Source of the DNA: Candidatus Bathyarchaeota archaeon
GTDB lineage: Archaea > Thermoproteota > Bathyarchaeia > TCS64
Length of the DNA: 14,078 nucleotides
Direction: 5' to 3'
NCBI GenBank assembly: GCA_030593155.1
Contig: JAUVHT010000008.1
Coordinates: 1-14,078, forward strand
A model generated the notes under the pieces. It searched no databases. It was not told the origin of the DNA and was given only the letters and a program-made list of their open reading frames with translations. Made by a program: the position numbers and the translations under genes. Positions 6,489 through 13,065 of the stretch are shown one piece after another. Position 1 is the stretch's first letter, and every line of letters starts with the position of its first letter.

Positions 6489-6740
6489 ATGGACTGGTGG
6501 ATAAACATCCTGATAGCCGTCTGCAGCTACCTCCTCGGCATGGCCTTCGCAGGGAGTTTCCTCGGCAGGAAGTGGATGGGGACCGTCGACATCTTCCTCC
6601 ACAGGATCTTAAATCGCAAGGTGACCACGAGCAAGTACCTCATCTGGAAGCACTTTTACTGCATCGATGACCCCCCGAAGCCCAAGAGCATCGTGAACCC
6701 CAGCAAGCTCACCGAGATGATCCTGGCGAAGCTGATATGA
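6489..6740 (+). CDS. Small hypothetical protein with one N-terminal membrane helix
   Basis: The 83-residue frame from ATG 6489 reads as a single membrane helix (about residues 5-25, INILIAVCSYLLGMAFAG) followed by a basic, probably cytoplasmic tail containing KYLIWKHFYCIDDPPKPKS. I do not recognise the family. Its codons end mostly in G or C like the neighbouring genes, which favours a real gene, and GAGGCGAGACGA ahead of the ATG gives a modest ribosome site. Three copies of a palindromic element sit immediately upstream, implying specific regulation. It might act with the UPF0104 protein encoded just before it, but a T-tract separates them. Confidence 0.65.
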   Translation: MDWWINILIAVCSYLLGMAFAGSFLGRKWMGTVDIFLHRILNRKVTTSKYLIWKHFYCIDDPPKPKSIVNPSKLTEMILAKLI

Positions 6741-6821
6741 AAGTTATCTGGGGAAGGCTTCACCTCATATTTTAGATCTGTTCGAAAAAAAATAGAGACC
6801 CCTGAGCTGATTGTGGAAAAC

Positions 6822-6829
6822 TAATAAAC
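6822..6829 (+). promoter_or_regulatory. Possible TATA box for the oxidoreductase-DUF362 operon
   Basis: TAATAAAC is centred about 28 bases before ATG 6854, so the message would be nearly leaderless. The 113-base gap from the preceding gene supports a new transcription unit here. Confidence 0.4.
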
Positions 6830-6853
6830 CGCTGATCACATCTGTGGGTTGAA

Positions 6854-7852
6854 ATGATCAGGCTGGGGATCGTCGGCTGCGGGAAAGTCACCACGATGTT
6901 CCACCTCAAGGCCATAGAGGAGGTGGAGGAGGTGACAGTCGCAGCGGTGGCGGACCTCGACAGGGCCAGGATGGAAGCGGTGAAGAGGAGATCCGGGGCG
7001 GACAGGGGATACACGAACCCCGGGGAGCTGCTTACGGACCCAGAGGTGGAGGCCGTGGCCGTCAACACCCCTCCCCGCTTCCACGAGGAAACCGTCCTGG
7101 AATCCCTGAGGGCGGGGAGACACGTCCTCTGCGAGAAGCCCCTAGCCCAGAGCATCGAGGGATGCACCAGGATAAAGGAGGCTCAACGCGACTCTGGGCT
7201 CGTCGTCCTCCCCGTGCACAACTACGCCTTCACCCCGTGCCTGAAAACTGCCCTGGGGATCGTTCGGAGCGGCGAGATCGGGGAGATCCGGAAGATCGGG
7301 CTGAGGTTCGACAACAACCTGTGGAGCTACGGGGCGAAGACCGACTTCAGGACGCGGGACGCGTTCGGCATAGTCGAGGACATCCTGCCCCACGCCCTCT
7401 CGGTGGCCCAGGCCTTCGCCGGCCCCATCAAGGCCTTGGAGGAGGCCCGGGGCTGGAGGAAGAGCTACGACGTCGTGGACAACCTGAGCCTGGTCGCAAA
7501 GACCGAGGGCGGAGTGTGCGTGGAGGGCTCCATGAACTGGACCAGCCTGATCCCGGCCTTCAAAGTGAGCGTCTCGGGTGAATCCGGCAGGCTGGACATG
7601 GACCTCATGAAGTTCCCCTACAGGGTGTCGGTGGAGTCCCCAAGGGGGAAGAGGAGAGAGGATGAAAAGGGGTTCAGCCAGTACCTGGACCTGGTCCGGC
7701 TCAGGCATCCCGCCTTCGTGGGCCAGTACAGGCATCTCGTCGGAGTCATCGAGGGCGAAGAAGCACCCCTCTTCACGGTGGACGACGAGATCGGGATGCT
7801 ACGGGTGATGGAGGAGGTCGTCGGAGTCCTCTCTGAAATCGATATATCCTAG
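6854..7852 (+). CDS. Gfo/Idh/MocA family NAD(P)-dependent oxidoreductase
   Basis: The 332-residue protein is of normal family length. Its N-terminal Rossmann domain has GIVGCGKV at residues 5-12 and the hallmark EKP at 94-96 within VLCEKPLAQS; the lysine there is a catalytic or cofactor-site residue. The C-terminal substrate domain has FGIVEDILPHALS, giving D176 and H180 at the positions of the family's DxGxH catalytic pair. Members oxidise or reduce sugars, inositols, nucleotide sugars and related polyols with NAD(P). The substrate cannot be assigned, although the presence of Ino1 and a glycosyltransferase in the window makes an inositol or sugar substrate reasonable. The DUF362 gene follows within 39 bases and is probably co-transcribed. 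Confidence 0.93.
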   Translation: MIRLGIVGCGKVTTMFHLKAIEEVEEVTVAAVADLDRARMEAVKRRSGADRGYTNPGELLTDPEVEAVAVNTPPRFHEETVLESLRAGRHVLCEKPLAQSIEGCTRIKEAQRDSGLVVLPVHNYAFTPCLKTALGIVRSGEIGEIRKIGLRFDNNLWSYGAKTDFRTRDAFGIVEDILPHALSVAQAFAGPIKALEEARGWRKSYDVVDNLSLVAKTEGGVCVEGSMNWTSLIPAFKVSVSGESGRLDMDLMKFPYRVSVESPRGKRREDEKGFSQYLDLVRLRHPAFVGQYRHLVGVIEGEEAPLFTVDDEIGMLRVMEEVVGVLSEIDIS

Positions 7853-7877
7853 GCGTGGACAATGTTTTCAGGCAACC

Positions 7878-7884
7878 GAGGAGG
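7878..7884 (+). promoter_or_regulatory. Shine-Dalgarno site that selects TTG 7892 for DUF362
   Basis: GAGGAGG with 7-base spacing to TTG 7892. The upstream in-frame ATG at 7862 has no comparable site, so this decides the start. Confidence 0.65.
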
Positions 7885-7891
7885 AAACGCT

Positions 7892-8773
7892 TTGGAAAAA
7901 CAGAAGGTAGCCGTCGTCGAGGCCGGGGCGGACATCCGGGCCGCCGTGGAGAGGAGCGTCGAGCTCGTCGGAGGCCTGAGACTGAAGGGAGGCGAGCACG
8001 TGGTCGTCAAGCCGAACCTCTGCAACGCGAAGAACCCCGACGGCATGGTCATCACGGACTTCCGGATAATCGAGGCTGTGATAGGCCTCGTCCGGGAGCA
8101 TTCCGGTAGCGTCGTCGTCGTGGAGTCCGACAACATATCGGACACGGCAGACAACAGGGCGAGGAAGTCGGGGCTCCTGGATCTGCTGGACGGCCTCGGA
8201 GTGGAGTTCCTCAACCTCAGCGGGGACGAATACGAGGTCCACGAGGTTGCCGGGAAGAAGCTGAGGCTCCCCAGGACGGTGCTGGACGCCGACTACTTCG
8301 TCAACCTGCCCAAGATCAAGACGGAGGGCCACGTCAAGGTCACCCTCTCCATCAAGAACCTGTTCGGGGTGCCCCAGAGGAGGAAGAAGAGCAGCCTCCA
8401 TAGCAAGCTCGGCGAGATCCTCCCCTATCTGGCCAAGGTAGTCCGCAGTGACCTGATCGTGGTGGACGGTATTACCGCGATGGAGGGGAATGGCCCCCTG
8501 ATAGGGACTCCCCGGGAACTGGGTGTGGTCGTGGCGGGGGTCAACCCTGTCTCGGTGGATGCGGTGTGCTCTTGCATAATGGGGTTCGACCCTCGGGAGA
8601 TAGGCTATCTTGATGCTGCTAACGCTATGTGCCTGGGGGAGATCGACGTCGATGGGATCGAGGTAGTGGGCGACGGCTGGGAGAGGTTCGCCTGCGAGTT
8701 CGAGAGGCCCTACTCGCTGAGGGCTTCGCTAAAGTCCCTGAGGTCTATCAGGAAGGTGTATCTGCCCGAATAG
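7892..8773 (+). CDS. DUF362 domain protein
   Basis: From TTG 7892 the protein is 293 residues and consists of one DUF362 domain. Conserved features are VVVKPNLC near residues 37-44, the acidic VVVVESDN segment, and [20 protein letters not shown] near 131-150, equivalent to the family's PKxKTH..vT..iKN motif, then [13 protein letters not shown] and [11 protein letters not shown]. Many DUF362 proteins carry a C-terminal ferredoxin; this one does not. The biochemical role of the family is unknown. An ATG at 7862 is also in frame, but GAGGAGG at 7878-7884 lies 7 bases before the TTG and the conserved part starts right after it, so I choose the TTG. Its close spacing behind the Gfo/Idh/MocA gene suggests a shared pathway. 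Confidence 0.9.
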   Translation: MEKQKVAVVEAGADIRAAVERSVELVGGLRLKGGEHVVVKPNLCNAKNPDGMVITDFRIIEAVIGLVREHSGSVVVVESDNISDTADNRARKSGLLDLLDGLGVEFLNLSGDEYEVHEVAGKKLRLPRTVLDADYFVNLPKIKTEGHVKVTLSIKNLFGVPQRRKKSSLHSKLGEILPYLAKVVRSDLIVVDGITAMEGNGPLIGTPRELGVVVAGVNPVSVDAVCSCIMGFDPREIGYLDAANAMCLGEIDVDGIEVVGDGWERFACEFERPYSLRASLKSLRSIRKVYLPE

Positions 8774-8809
8774 GCTTGTTCGGCGATGTTTCTGGTCGTG
8801 GGCGGTAGA

Positions 8810-8815
8810 TTTTTT
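8810..8815 (+). terminator. Possible T-tract terminator after the DUF362 gene
   Basis: A run of six T lies 37 bases after the DUF362 stop and before the HMG-CoA synthase promoter. No clear stem precedes it. Confidence 0.35.
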
Positions 8816-8850
8816 AACTCGACTGGGTATGGTGGCTCGTCTTTCTGGTT

Positions 8851-8907
8851 TCGATCAAAAGGCCTCGACGTTCGTCGATTGTCGAATTTTCTATCGATGT
8901 GCGTCGA
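8851..8907 (+). promoter_or_regulatory. Cluster of six TCGA motifs upstream of the mevalonate operon promoter
   Basis: TCGA occurs at 8851, 8865, 8875, 8882, 8894 and 8904, six times in 57 bases. Two of them form the inverted repeat TTCGTCGATTGTCGAA at 8871-8886. The cluster ends 4 bases before the TATA box, so a regulator binding here could act as an upstream activator or repressor. It has no visible counterpart at other promoters in the window. Confidence 0.4.
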
Positions 8908-8911
8908 AGTG

Positions 8912-8919
8912 TTTAAATA
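8912..8919 (+). promoter_or_regulatory. Strong TATA box for the HMG-CoA synthase operon
   Basis: TTTAAATA, preceded by a purine-rich CGAAG suitable as a BRE, is the best archaeal promoter in the window. It predicts a start near 8940 and a leader of about 27 bases. This places the true HMG-CoA synthase start at ATG 8967 and makes the open frame between 8829 and 8966 non-coding. Confidence 0.7.
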
Positions 8920-8966
8920 GCGACCGAAGCAACAATTTTCGATTCAAGGGGGATGGATTTGCGATC

Positions 8967-10007
8967 ATGAAGACTATCAACCAGGTCGGCATCGTCGGGT
9001 ACGGGGCTTACATCCCGATGAACCGGCTCAGGGCCTCGGAGGTGAACAGGATCTGGGGGGGCTCCGGGACCCCCATCGAGGAGAAGGCCGTCATCGCCAT
9101 GGACGAGGACACGGTCACAATAGCCGTAGAGTGCGCCCGGTACGCGGTGCGGAGGGCGGGGATAGACCCCAAGGAGATCGGGGCGGTCTACGTGGGGACG
9201 GAGTCGAAGCCCTACGCGGTGAAGCCCTGCGGGACCATAGTGGCGGAGGCCATCGGGGCGACCCCCAACGTGACTGCGGCGGACTACGAGTTCGCCTGCA
9301 AGGCGGGGACGGAGGCGTTCCAGACGTGCATCGGCCTCGTCTCCAGCGGGATGATGAGGTACGCGATGGCCATCGGGGCGGACACCGCCCAGGGGAGGCC
9401 CGCGGACGCCCTGGAGTACACGGCGGCCTGCGGGGGGGCGGCCTACATCTTCGGGAGGAAGCCCAGCAGGACACTGGCGGATCTGGAGGGTTCCTACAGC
9501 TTCGTGACGGACACCCCGGACTTCTGGAGGAGGGGGAGGGAGATGTACCCGAGGCACGGCAGCAGGTTCACCGGGGAGCCGGCCTACTTCAGGCACACGA
9601 TAGGGGCCGCGAAGGGGCTCATGGGGGAGCTGGAGATGGAGCCCGGCGACTACAAGTACGCGGTGTTCCACCAGCCCAACACAAAGTTCCCGATAAAGGC
9701 GGCGCGGACCCTGGGTTTCAGCATGGACGCGATAAAGCCGGGGCTCGTGGTGCCCTTCGTGGGTAACACCTATGCGGGTTCGACGCCCATCGGCCTGGCG
9801 GCGACGCTGGACGTGGCGGATCCGGGGGATCGGATCCTGGCGGTCTCCTACGGTTCGGGGGCGGGGAGCGACGCCTTCAGCTTCGTGGTCCAGGATGGGA
9901 TCGCTAACGACCGCCGGTTGGAGCCCGCGGTCTCCCTGTTCGTCGGCCGGAAGAGGTACATCGACTACTCGGAGTACTCGAAGCTCAGGGGTAAGCTGAT
10001 CAAATGA
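8967..10007 (+). CDS. Archaeal hydroxymethylglutaryl-CoA synthase
   Basis: From ATG 8967 the protein is 346 residues, normal for archaeal HMG-CoA synthases. It condenses acetyl-CoA with acetoacetyl-CoA to HMG-CoA, the committed carbon for mevalonate and isoprenoid lipids. Catalytic residues are present: Glu79 in VGTES, Cys111 in [12 protein letters not shown], and His235 in [10 protein letters not shown], with the GNTYAGST loop at 266-273. In known archaea this enzyme forms one complex with acetoacetyl-CoA thiolase and a DUF35 protein (described for Methanothermococcus thermolithotrophicus), and the next two genes are those partners. The frame is open to 8829, but the TATA box at 8912 lies inside that extension and the leader contains a G-rich stretch, so 8967 is the start. 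The stop overlaps the thiolase start by 4 bases (ATGA). Confidence 0.96.
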   Translation: MKTINQVGIVGYGAYIPMNRLRASEVNRIWGGSGTPIEEKAVIAMDEDTVTIAVECARYAVRRAGIDPKEIGAVYVGTESKPYAVKPCGTIVAEAIGATPNVTAADYEFACKAGTEAFQTCIGLVSSGMMRYAMAIGADTAQGRPADALEYTAACGGAAYIFGRKPSRTLADLEGSYSFVTDTPDFWRRGREMYPRHGSRFTGEPAYFRHTIGAAKGLMGELEMEPGDYKYAVFHQPNTKFPIKAARTLGFSMDAIKPGLVVPFVGNTYAGSTPIGLAATLDVADPGDRILAVSYGSGAGSDAFSFVVQDGIANDRRLEPAVSLFVGRKRYIDYSEYSKLRGKLIK

Positions 10008-11146
10008 GGCGAGTTTCTGTAGTCGGCGTCGGCCTCACCAAGGTCAGCGAGCACTGGGCCAAGGGGCTGAAGGAACTCTTCGCGGAGGCGGCCCTGAAGG
10101 CCCTGGGGGATGCTGGCGTCGATGATATCGATGCATTGTACGTCTCGAACATGGGGGGTGCGACCCTGCAGGGGCAGCTCCACCTGGGCGCGATGATGGC
10201 AGACGCCATCGGGAAGCAGGGCGTGACGGCCCTCAGCGTCGGTGCGGCCTCGGCCAGCGGCGGGGTGGCCTTCCACGAGGGGGTGAAGGCTGTGGCCTCG
10301 GGCTACTGCGACTGCGTCCTGGTGGGCGGTGTGGAGAAGATGAGCGACGGCCTGCCCGAGCAGGTGCTCTCGACCATGGCCATGGAGGAGGACCAGGAGT
10401 ACACGGCCTACACCGGCGTGACGAAGGTGGGGCTGAACGCGCTGATCCACAGGCATTACATGGACGTGTACGGGGCATCCGCGGAGGACATCGCGATGTT
10501 CGCTGTGCGGGGCCACGAGCATGCCGTGGGGAGCCCCCACGCCCAGTATCCCTTCAAGGTGAGCATCGACAGGATCGTCTCCTCGCCCATGGAGGCGGAT
10601 CCCATCCACATGCTGGAGTGCGCGGGGGTGGGGGACGGGGCTGCGGCCCTGGTGCTCGGGCCCGCCGACGTCATGGACGGTGGCGTGGAGGTGGCGGGTT
10701 CGGCGGTTGCGACCGGTCCGTATTATCTGGCCGGGAGGCCGGACATCCTGACATTTGACGCAGTCAAGCTTGCAGCCGAGAGGGCTTACAAGATGGCTGG
10801 CGTCTCTCCCTCGGAGATCGACTTGGTCGAGGTCCACGACGAGACCACCATCACGGGGGTCGTCTCCCTGGAGGATCTGGGCTTCGCAGAGAAGGGGAAG
10901 GGGGCGGCCTACGTCGCGGATGGGCACACGATGCGGGGCGGTGAGATCCCCACGAACACCTTCGGCGGGCTGAAGGCCCGGGGGAACCCCCTGGGGGCTA
11001 CGGGGCTCTACCAGGTGGGGGAGGTGGCCCTGCAGCTCTCGGACCGGGCTGGTCCCTGCCAGGTGGAGGAGGCCCGGCTGGGTTTGGCCCAGAGCCTGGG
11101 GGGTTTGGGTTCGACGTGTGCGGTGAACATTTTGAGGAGGGTCTGA
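10004..11146 (+). CDS. Thiolase-family protein (acetoacetyl-CoA thiolase homologue) lacking two catalytic residues
   Basis: The 380-residue protein aligns along its whole length with archaeal SCP2-type acetoacetyl-CoA thiolases: [10 protein letters not shown] at the start, [11 protein letters not shown] near 105-115, VEVHDETTI near 275-283, and [20 protein letters not shown] near 315-334. Normal members carry the nucleophile in ACASGG and the acid/base His in GHP. Here the first reads ASASGG (Ser83) and the second GNP (Asn328). His278 of the HDAF-like motif is kept, although the next residues are DETT rather than DAFT. A Cys at 372 (GSTCAV) is the only late cysteine near the usual third catalytic position. 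The gene is otherwise intact and sits in the conserved operon, overlapping the HMG-CoA synthase stop. It may be a structural partner that binds CoA, an enzyme with altered chemistry, or a slow thiolase. Confidence 0.92.
   Translation: MRRVSVVGVGLTKVSEHWAKGLKELFAEAALKALGDAGVDDIDALYVSNMGGATLQGQLHLGAMMADAIGKQGVTALSVGAASASGGVAFHEGVKAVASGYCDCVLVGGVEKMSDGLPEQVLSTMAMEEDQEYTAYTGVTKVGLNALIHRHYMDVYGASAEDIAMFAVRGHEHAVGSPHAQYPFKVSIDRIVSSPMEADPIHMLECAGVGDGAAALVLGPADVMDGGVEVAGSAVATGPYYLAGRPDILTFDAVKLAAERAYKMAGVSPSEIDLVEVHDETTITGVVSLEDLGFAEKGKGAAYVADGHTMRGGEIPTNTFGGLKARGNPLGATGLYQVGEVALQLSDRAGPCQVEEARLGLAQSLGGLGSTCAVNILRRV
11134..11140 (+). promoter_or_regulatory. Shine-Dalgarno site for the DUF35 gene
   Basis: GAGGAGG inside the end of the thiolase gene lies 7 bases before GTG 11148. 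An ATG one base earlier than expected (11146) is followed at once by TGA, so the GTG is the start. Confidence 0.6.
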
Positions 11147-11147
11147 T

Positions 11148-11543
11148 GTGAGCGTTCCCCGGTATTGGAGGGAGACTAAGTATCGTTACAGGCTCGTGGG
11201 GGAGATGTGCGCCGGGTGCGGGAAGGTGCTGTTCCCGAGGGTTGCTGTCTGTCCGGGGTGTGGTTCGGTGGATCTGGAGGAGGTGGGGCTGAGGGGGACG
11301 GGGAGGGTGGTGACCTGGACTGTGGTGAGGAATCCCCCGGAGGGTTACGAGAAGTACTCTCCGTTCGTCGTGGCTCTGGTGGAGCTGGACGATGGTGCCC
11401 GGGTGCTGTCCCAGGTGGTGGACGTGGAGCCTGACGAGGTGGAGGCGGGGATGAGGGTGGAGGTCGCGTTCCGTCGGGTCAAGGAGGACGGAGCCTCTGG
11501 GATCATAGCGTACGGCTACAAGTTCAGGCCCGTCATCGAGTAA
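11148..11543 (+). CDS. DUF35 OB-fold / zinc-ribbon protein of the HMG-CoA synthase complex
   Basis: The 131-residue protein has the two-part DUF35 layout: a rubredoxin-like zinc ribbon with CAGCGKVLFPRVAVCPGCGS at about residues 22-41, providing four cysteines, and then an OB-fold with GLRGTGRVVTWTVV and AYGYKFRPV at the end. In archaea this protein bridges thiolase and HMG-CoA synthase so that acetoacetyl-CoA is passed between active sites through a shared CoA-binding site. It starts with GTG one base after the thiolase stop, with a strong ribosome site inside the thiolase gene, so expression of all three is coupled. Its intact zinc ribbon and OB-fold suggest the complex still forms despite the altered thiolase. 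Confidence 0.95.
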   Translation: MSVPRYWRETKYRYRLVGEMCAGCGKVLFPRVAVCPGCGSVDLEEVGLRGTGRVVTWTVVRNPPEGYEKYSPFVVALVELDDGARVLSQVVDVEPDEVEAGMRVEVAFRRVKEDGASGIIAYGYKFRPVIE

Positions 11544-11559
11544 ATCTTCATCATCTCTC

Positions 11560-11593
11560 GAATCGGGCATTATTCTTTAAAGTGAATCGGGCA
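11560..11593 (+). repeat. Direct repeat GAATCGGGCA flanking a TATA box
   Basis: The 10-base word occurs at 11560-11569 and 11584-11593, 24 bases apart, with the TATA-like TTTAAAG between the two copies. The placement suggests an operator that would block or modulate the promoter of the Fe-S protein gene. Confidence 0.5.
11576..11582 (+). promoter_or_regulatory. Probable TATA box for the Fe-S protein gene
   Basis: TTTAAAG is centred about 47 bases before ATG 11626 and predicts a start near 11605 and a leader of about 20 bases. It separates the Fe-S gene from the HMG-CoA synthase operon as its own transcription unit. Confidence 0.5.
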
Positions 11594-11625
11594 ATGATAG
11601 GTCAGTTTCACGAACGGCGATTGGT

Positions 11626-12441
11626 ATGCGGCCTCTCTGGTTCATTGACTTGCTGAAGAAGAATTTTCGCCACCGATTCCGTCTGGCCAGGTTGTCTCGC
11701 CTCCCCATCCTGAGGACCATCATTGGATGGATGCTCTTCGAGGGCGACGACTTGGTGTACCTCCCGAAGGATCGGGTGATCGAGGTGGAGGTGAACAAGT
11801 CCTTCGATCCTCCGGTGAGCGTCGTTCTCCCCTCCCAGGTCGTTCATTCGTTCATCGATCGGGCCAGCGTCGGCTGGGTGATAGATTTCTGCATCTGCCG
11901 CGAGTCGAACCGCTGCGAGGACTATCCCCGGGATCTGGGGTGTCTCTTCCTGGGGGAGGCGGCGTCTGGGATCGATCCCCGTCTGGGGAGGCTCGTCGGC
12001 AGGGAGGAGGCTCATCGTCATGTGCGTAGGGCGCGGGAGGCGGGTCTTGTCCATCTCATTGGCCGGAACAAGCTGGACGCCGTCTGGCTGGATGTGGGGC
12101 CGGGGGAGAGGCTGCTGACGGTTTGCAACTGCTGTCCGTGCTGCTGCTTGTGGAAGATGCTGCCGGACCTTGATCCATTGTTTGGTGGTAAGGTCACCAA
12201 GATGGAGGGCGTCGAGGTCCGGGTCACCGACGATTGTGTGGGGTGCGGGGCCTGTCTGGAGTCGTGTTTCGTGAACGCGATCCAGATCGAGGACGGCAGG
12301 GCGGAGATCGGGGATGAGTGTCGGGGGTGCGGGCGGTGCGTGGAGGTCTGCCCGGAGGGTGCGATAACCATTACTGTTCCGGATCTGGCTGATATTGAGT
12401 GCACGATCAGGCGGATAGAGGGTGTGGTGGATGTATCATAG
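11626..12441 (+). CDS. Cysteine-rich protein with C-terminal 2x[4Fe-4S] ferredoxin domain
   Basis: The 271-residue protein ends in a dicluster ferredoxin: CVGCGACLESC at about 204-214 (followed by F, not the usual P) and CRGCGRCVEVCP at 232-243. Ahead of it lies an unusual cysteine-rich region, CICRESNRCEDY at 89-100 with GCLFLGEAA at 105-113, and CNCCPCCCLW at 167-176, adding ten cysteines and probably one or more extra metal sites. From memory, this CxCR ... CNCCxCCC plus ferredoxin layout recurs in anaerobic bacteria and archaea as uncharacterised 4Fe-4S proteins. The segment REEAHRHVRRAREAGLVH at 126-143 between the two Cys blocks fits that family. The first 40 residues are basic and hydrophobic and could be a membrane-associated helix. 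It is probably an electron carrier or redox adaptor of unknown partner. It has its own promoter. Confidence 0.88.
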   Translation: MRPLWFIDLLKKNFRHRFRLARLSRLPILRTIIGWMLFEGDDLVYLPKDRVIEVEVNKSFDPPVSVVLPSQVVHSFIDRASVGWVIDFCICRESNRCEDYPRDLGCLFLGEAASGIDPRLGRLVGREEAHRHVRRAREAGLVHLIGRNKLDAVWLDVGPGERLLTVCNCCPCCCLWKMLPDLDPLFGGKVTKMEGVEVRVTDDCVGCGACLESCFVNAIQIEDGRAEIGDECRGCGRCVEVCPEGAITITVPDLADIECTIRRIEGVVDVS

Positions 12442-12526
12442 CATGCGTGTAGACGGGGGTGCGGGGGGTTCCGCCTCTGGGGCGTGCGTTATGTTTTCAT
12501 AGTGTTTAAGCCGGCGCGCGCATGGG

Positions 12527-12781
12527 TTAGTAGTATCCGCCGAGTCGGAGCAACCCGATTGAACCCAGAACTATTGATGCGATCAGAATAAGCGGTAGGA
12601 TAGGCGTCATTGCGAGGGCGTTCCACGTGTTCGTGAAAAGGTCGTCCCTCGTGTCGTTTCCTTCAGCACCGAAGTCCATTGCGCACATCGTGGTTTCCAG
12701 CGACCCGACTACCATGATTATCACTAGCACCGTTAGAATCACCGTAGGTATTGACGATAGGACTAGAGCGAAACGGCTCAT
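12527..12781 (-). CDS. Small hypothetical two-helix membrane protein
   Basis: The 84-residue frame from ATG 12781 has two clear hydrophobic helices, about residues 9-26 (SSIPTVILTVLVIIMVVG) and 58-80 (MTPILPLILIASIVLGSIGL), joined by an acidic polar loop with CAMDFGAEGNDTRDD. It resembles no family I can name. A TTTTTTAT box about 30 bases upstream gives a leaderless-type promoter, which supports it being real. It stands alone between convergent and divergent neighbours. Confidence 0.6.
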   Translation of the reverse strand: MSRFALVLSSIPTVILTVLVIIMVVGSLETTMCAMDFGAEGNDTRDDLFTNTWNALAMTPILPLILIASIVLGSIGLLRLGGYY

Positions 12782-12807
12782 TCCGCTTCCCGCCTGACCG
12801 AGCCCAC

Positions 12808-12815
12808 ATAAAAAA
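12808..12815 (-). promoter_or_regulatory. Probable TATA box for the two-helix membrane gene
   Basis: On the minus strand this reads TTTTTTAT, about 30 bases before ATG 12781, predicting an almost leaderless transcript. Confidence 0.45.
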
Positions 12816-13030
12816 CCACCCGGGGGGCGGGGGGGTCATGCATCTACCTATGAAAAACCCTCCAATGCACGAAAGGAGCCCGAAAATCACGCCAATACGA
12901 TCTGCATTATGTCAAAAGGAGTACTCAAGCAATACAAAAACCAGAAACCCCTTATCCTATGCCACAATTATAACCCCCCGGAAAACCAAACATAACTACC
13001 ACAGTAACCACCCCCACAACCACCCCAGAC

Positions 13031-13038
13031 TTATAAAC
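13031..13038 (+). promoter_or_regulatory. Probable TATA box for glyS
   Basis: TTATAAAC is centred about 32 bases before ATG 13066. The implied transcript start is within roughly 6 bases of the start codon. Confidence 0.55.
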
Positions 13039-13065
13039 ACCCCCCACACCACCAATAAACCAGAT

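Larger units (their letters stand above)
12782..13065. other. Intergenic region with divergent promoters and strong C/A bias
   Basis: This 284-base gap holds the promoter of the small membrane gene on the minus strand and that of glyS on the plus strand. A G6-C-G7 tract occupies 12822-12835, just upstream of the minus-strand TATA box. From about 12900 to 13065 the plus strand is nearly G-free and rich in C and A. I find no RNA gene or open frame with coding character here. Confidence 0.6.

Noticed and set aside
8829..8966. N-terminal extension of HMG-CoA synthase
   Set aside because: The TATA box at 8912 lies inside it, and the predicted peptide is not like the start of any HMG-CoA synthase.
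9965..10927. 320-residue minus-strand frame
   Set aside because: It is antisense to the thiolase gene, with a His/Arg/Val-rich product and no motif. High GC keeps such frames open.
12455..12482. G-quadruplex candidate (G5, G6, G4 runs)
   Set aside because: Only three separate G tracts of at least three are present, with a 10-base last loop, so a stable four-stranded form is not supported.
12663..12890. 75-residue minus-strand frame overlapping the small membrane gene
   Set aside because: It covers the promoter and part of the two-helix gene in another frame, and its second half has no structure or motif.
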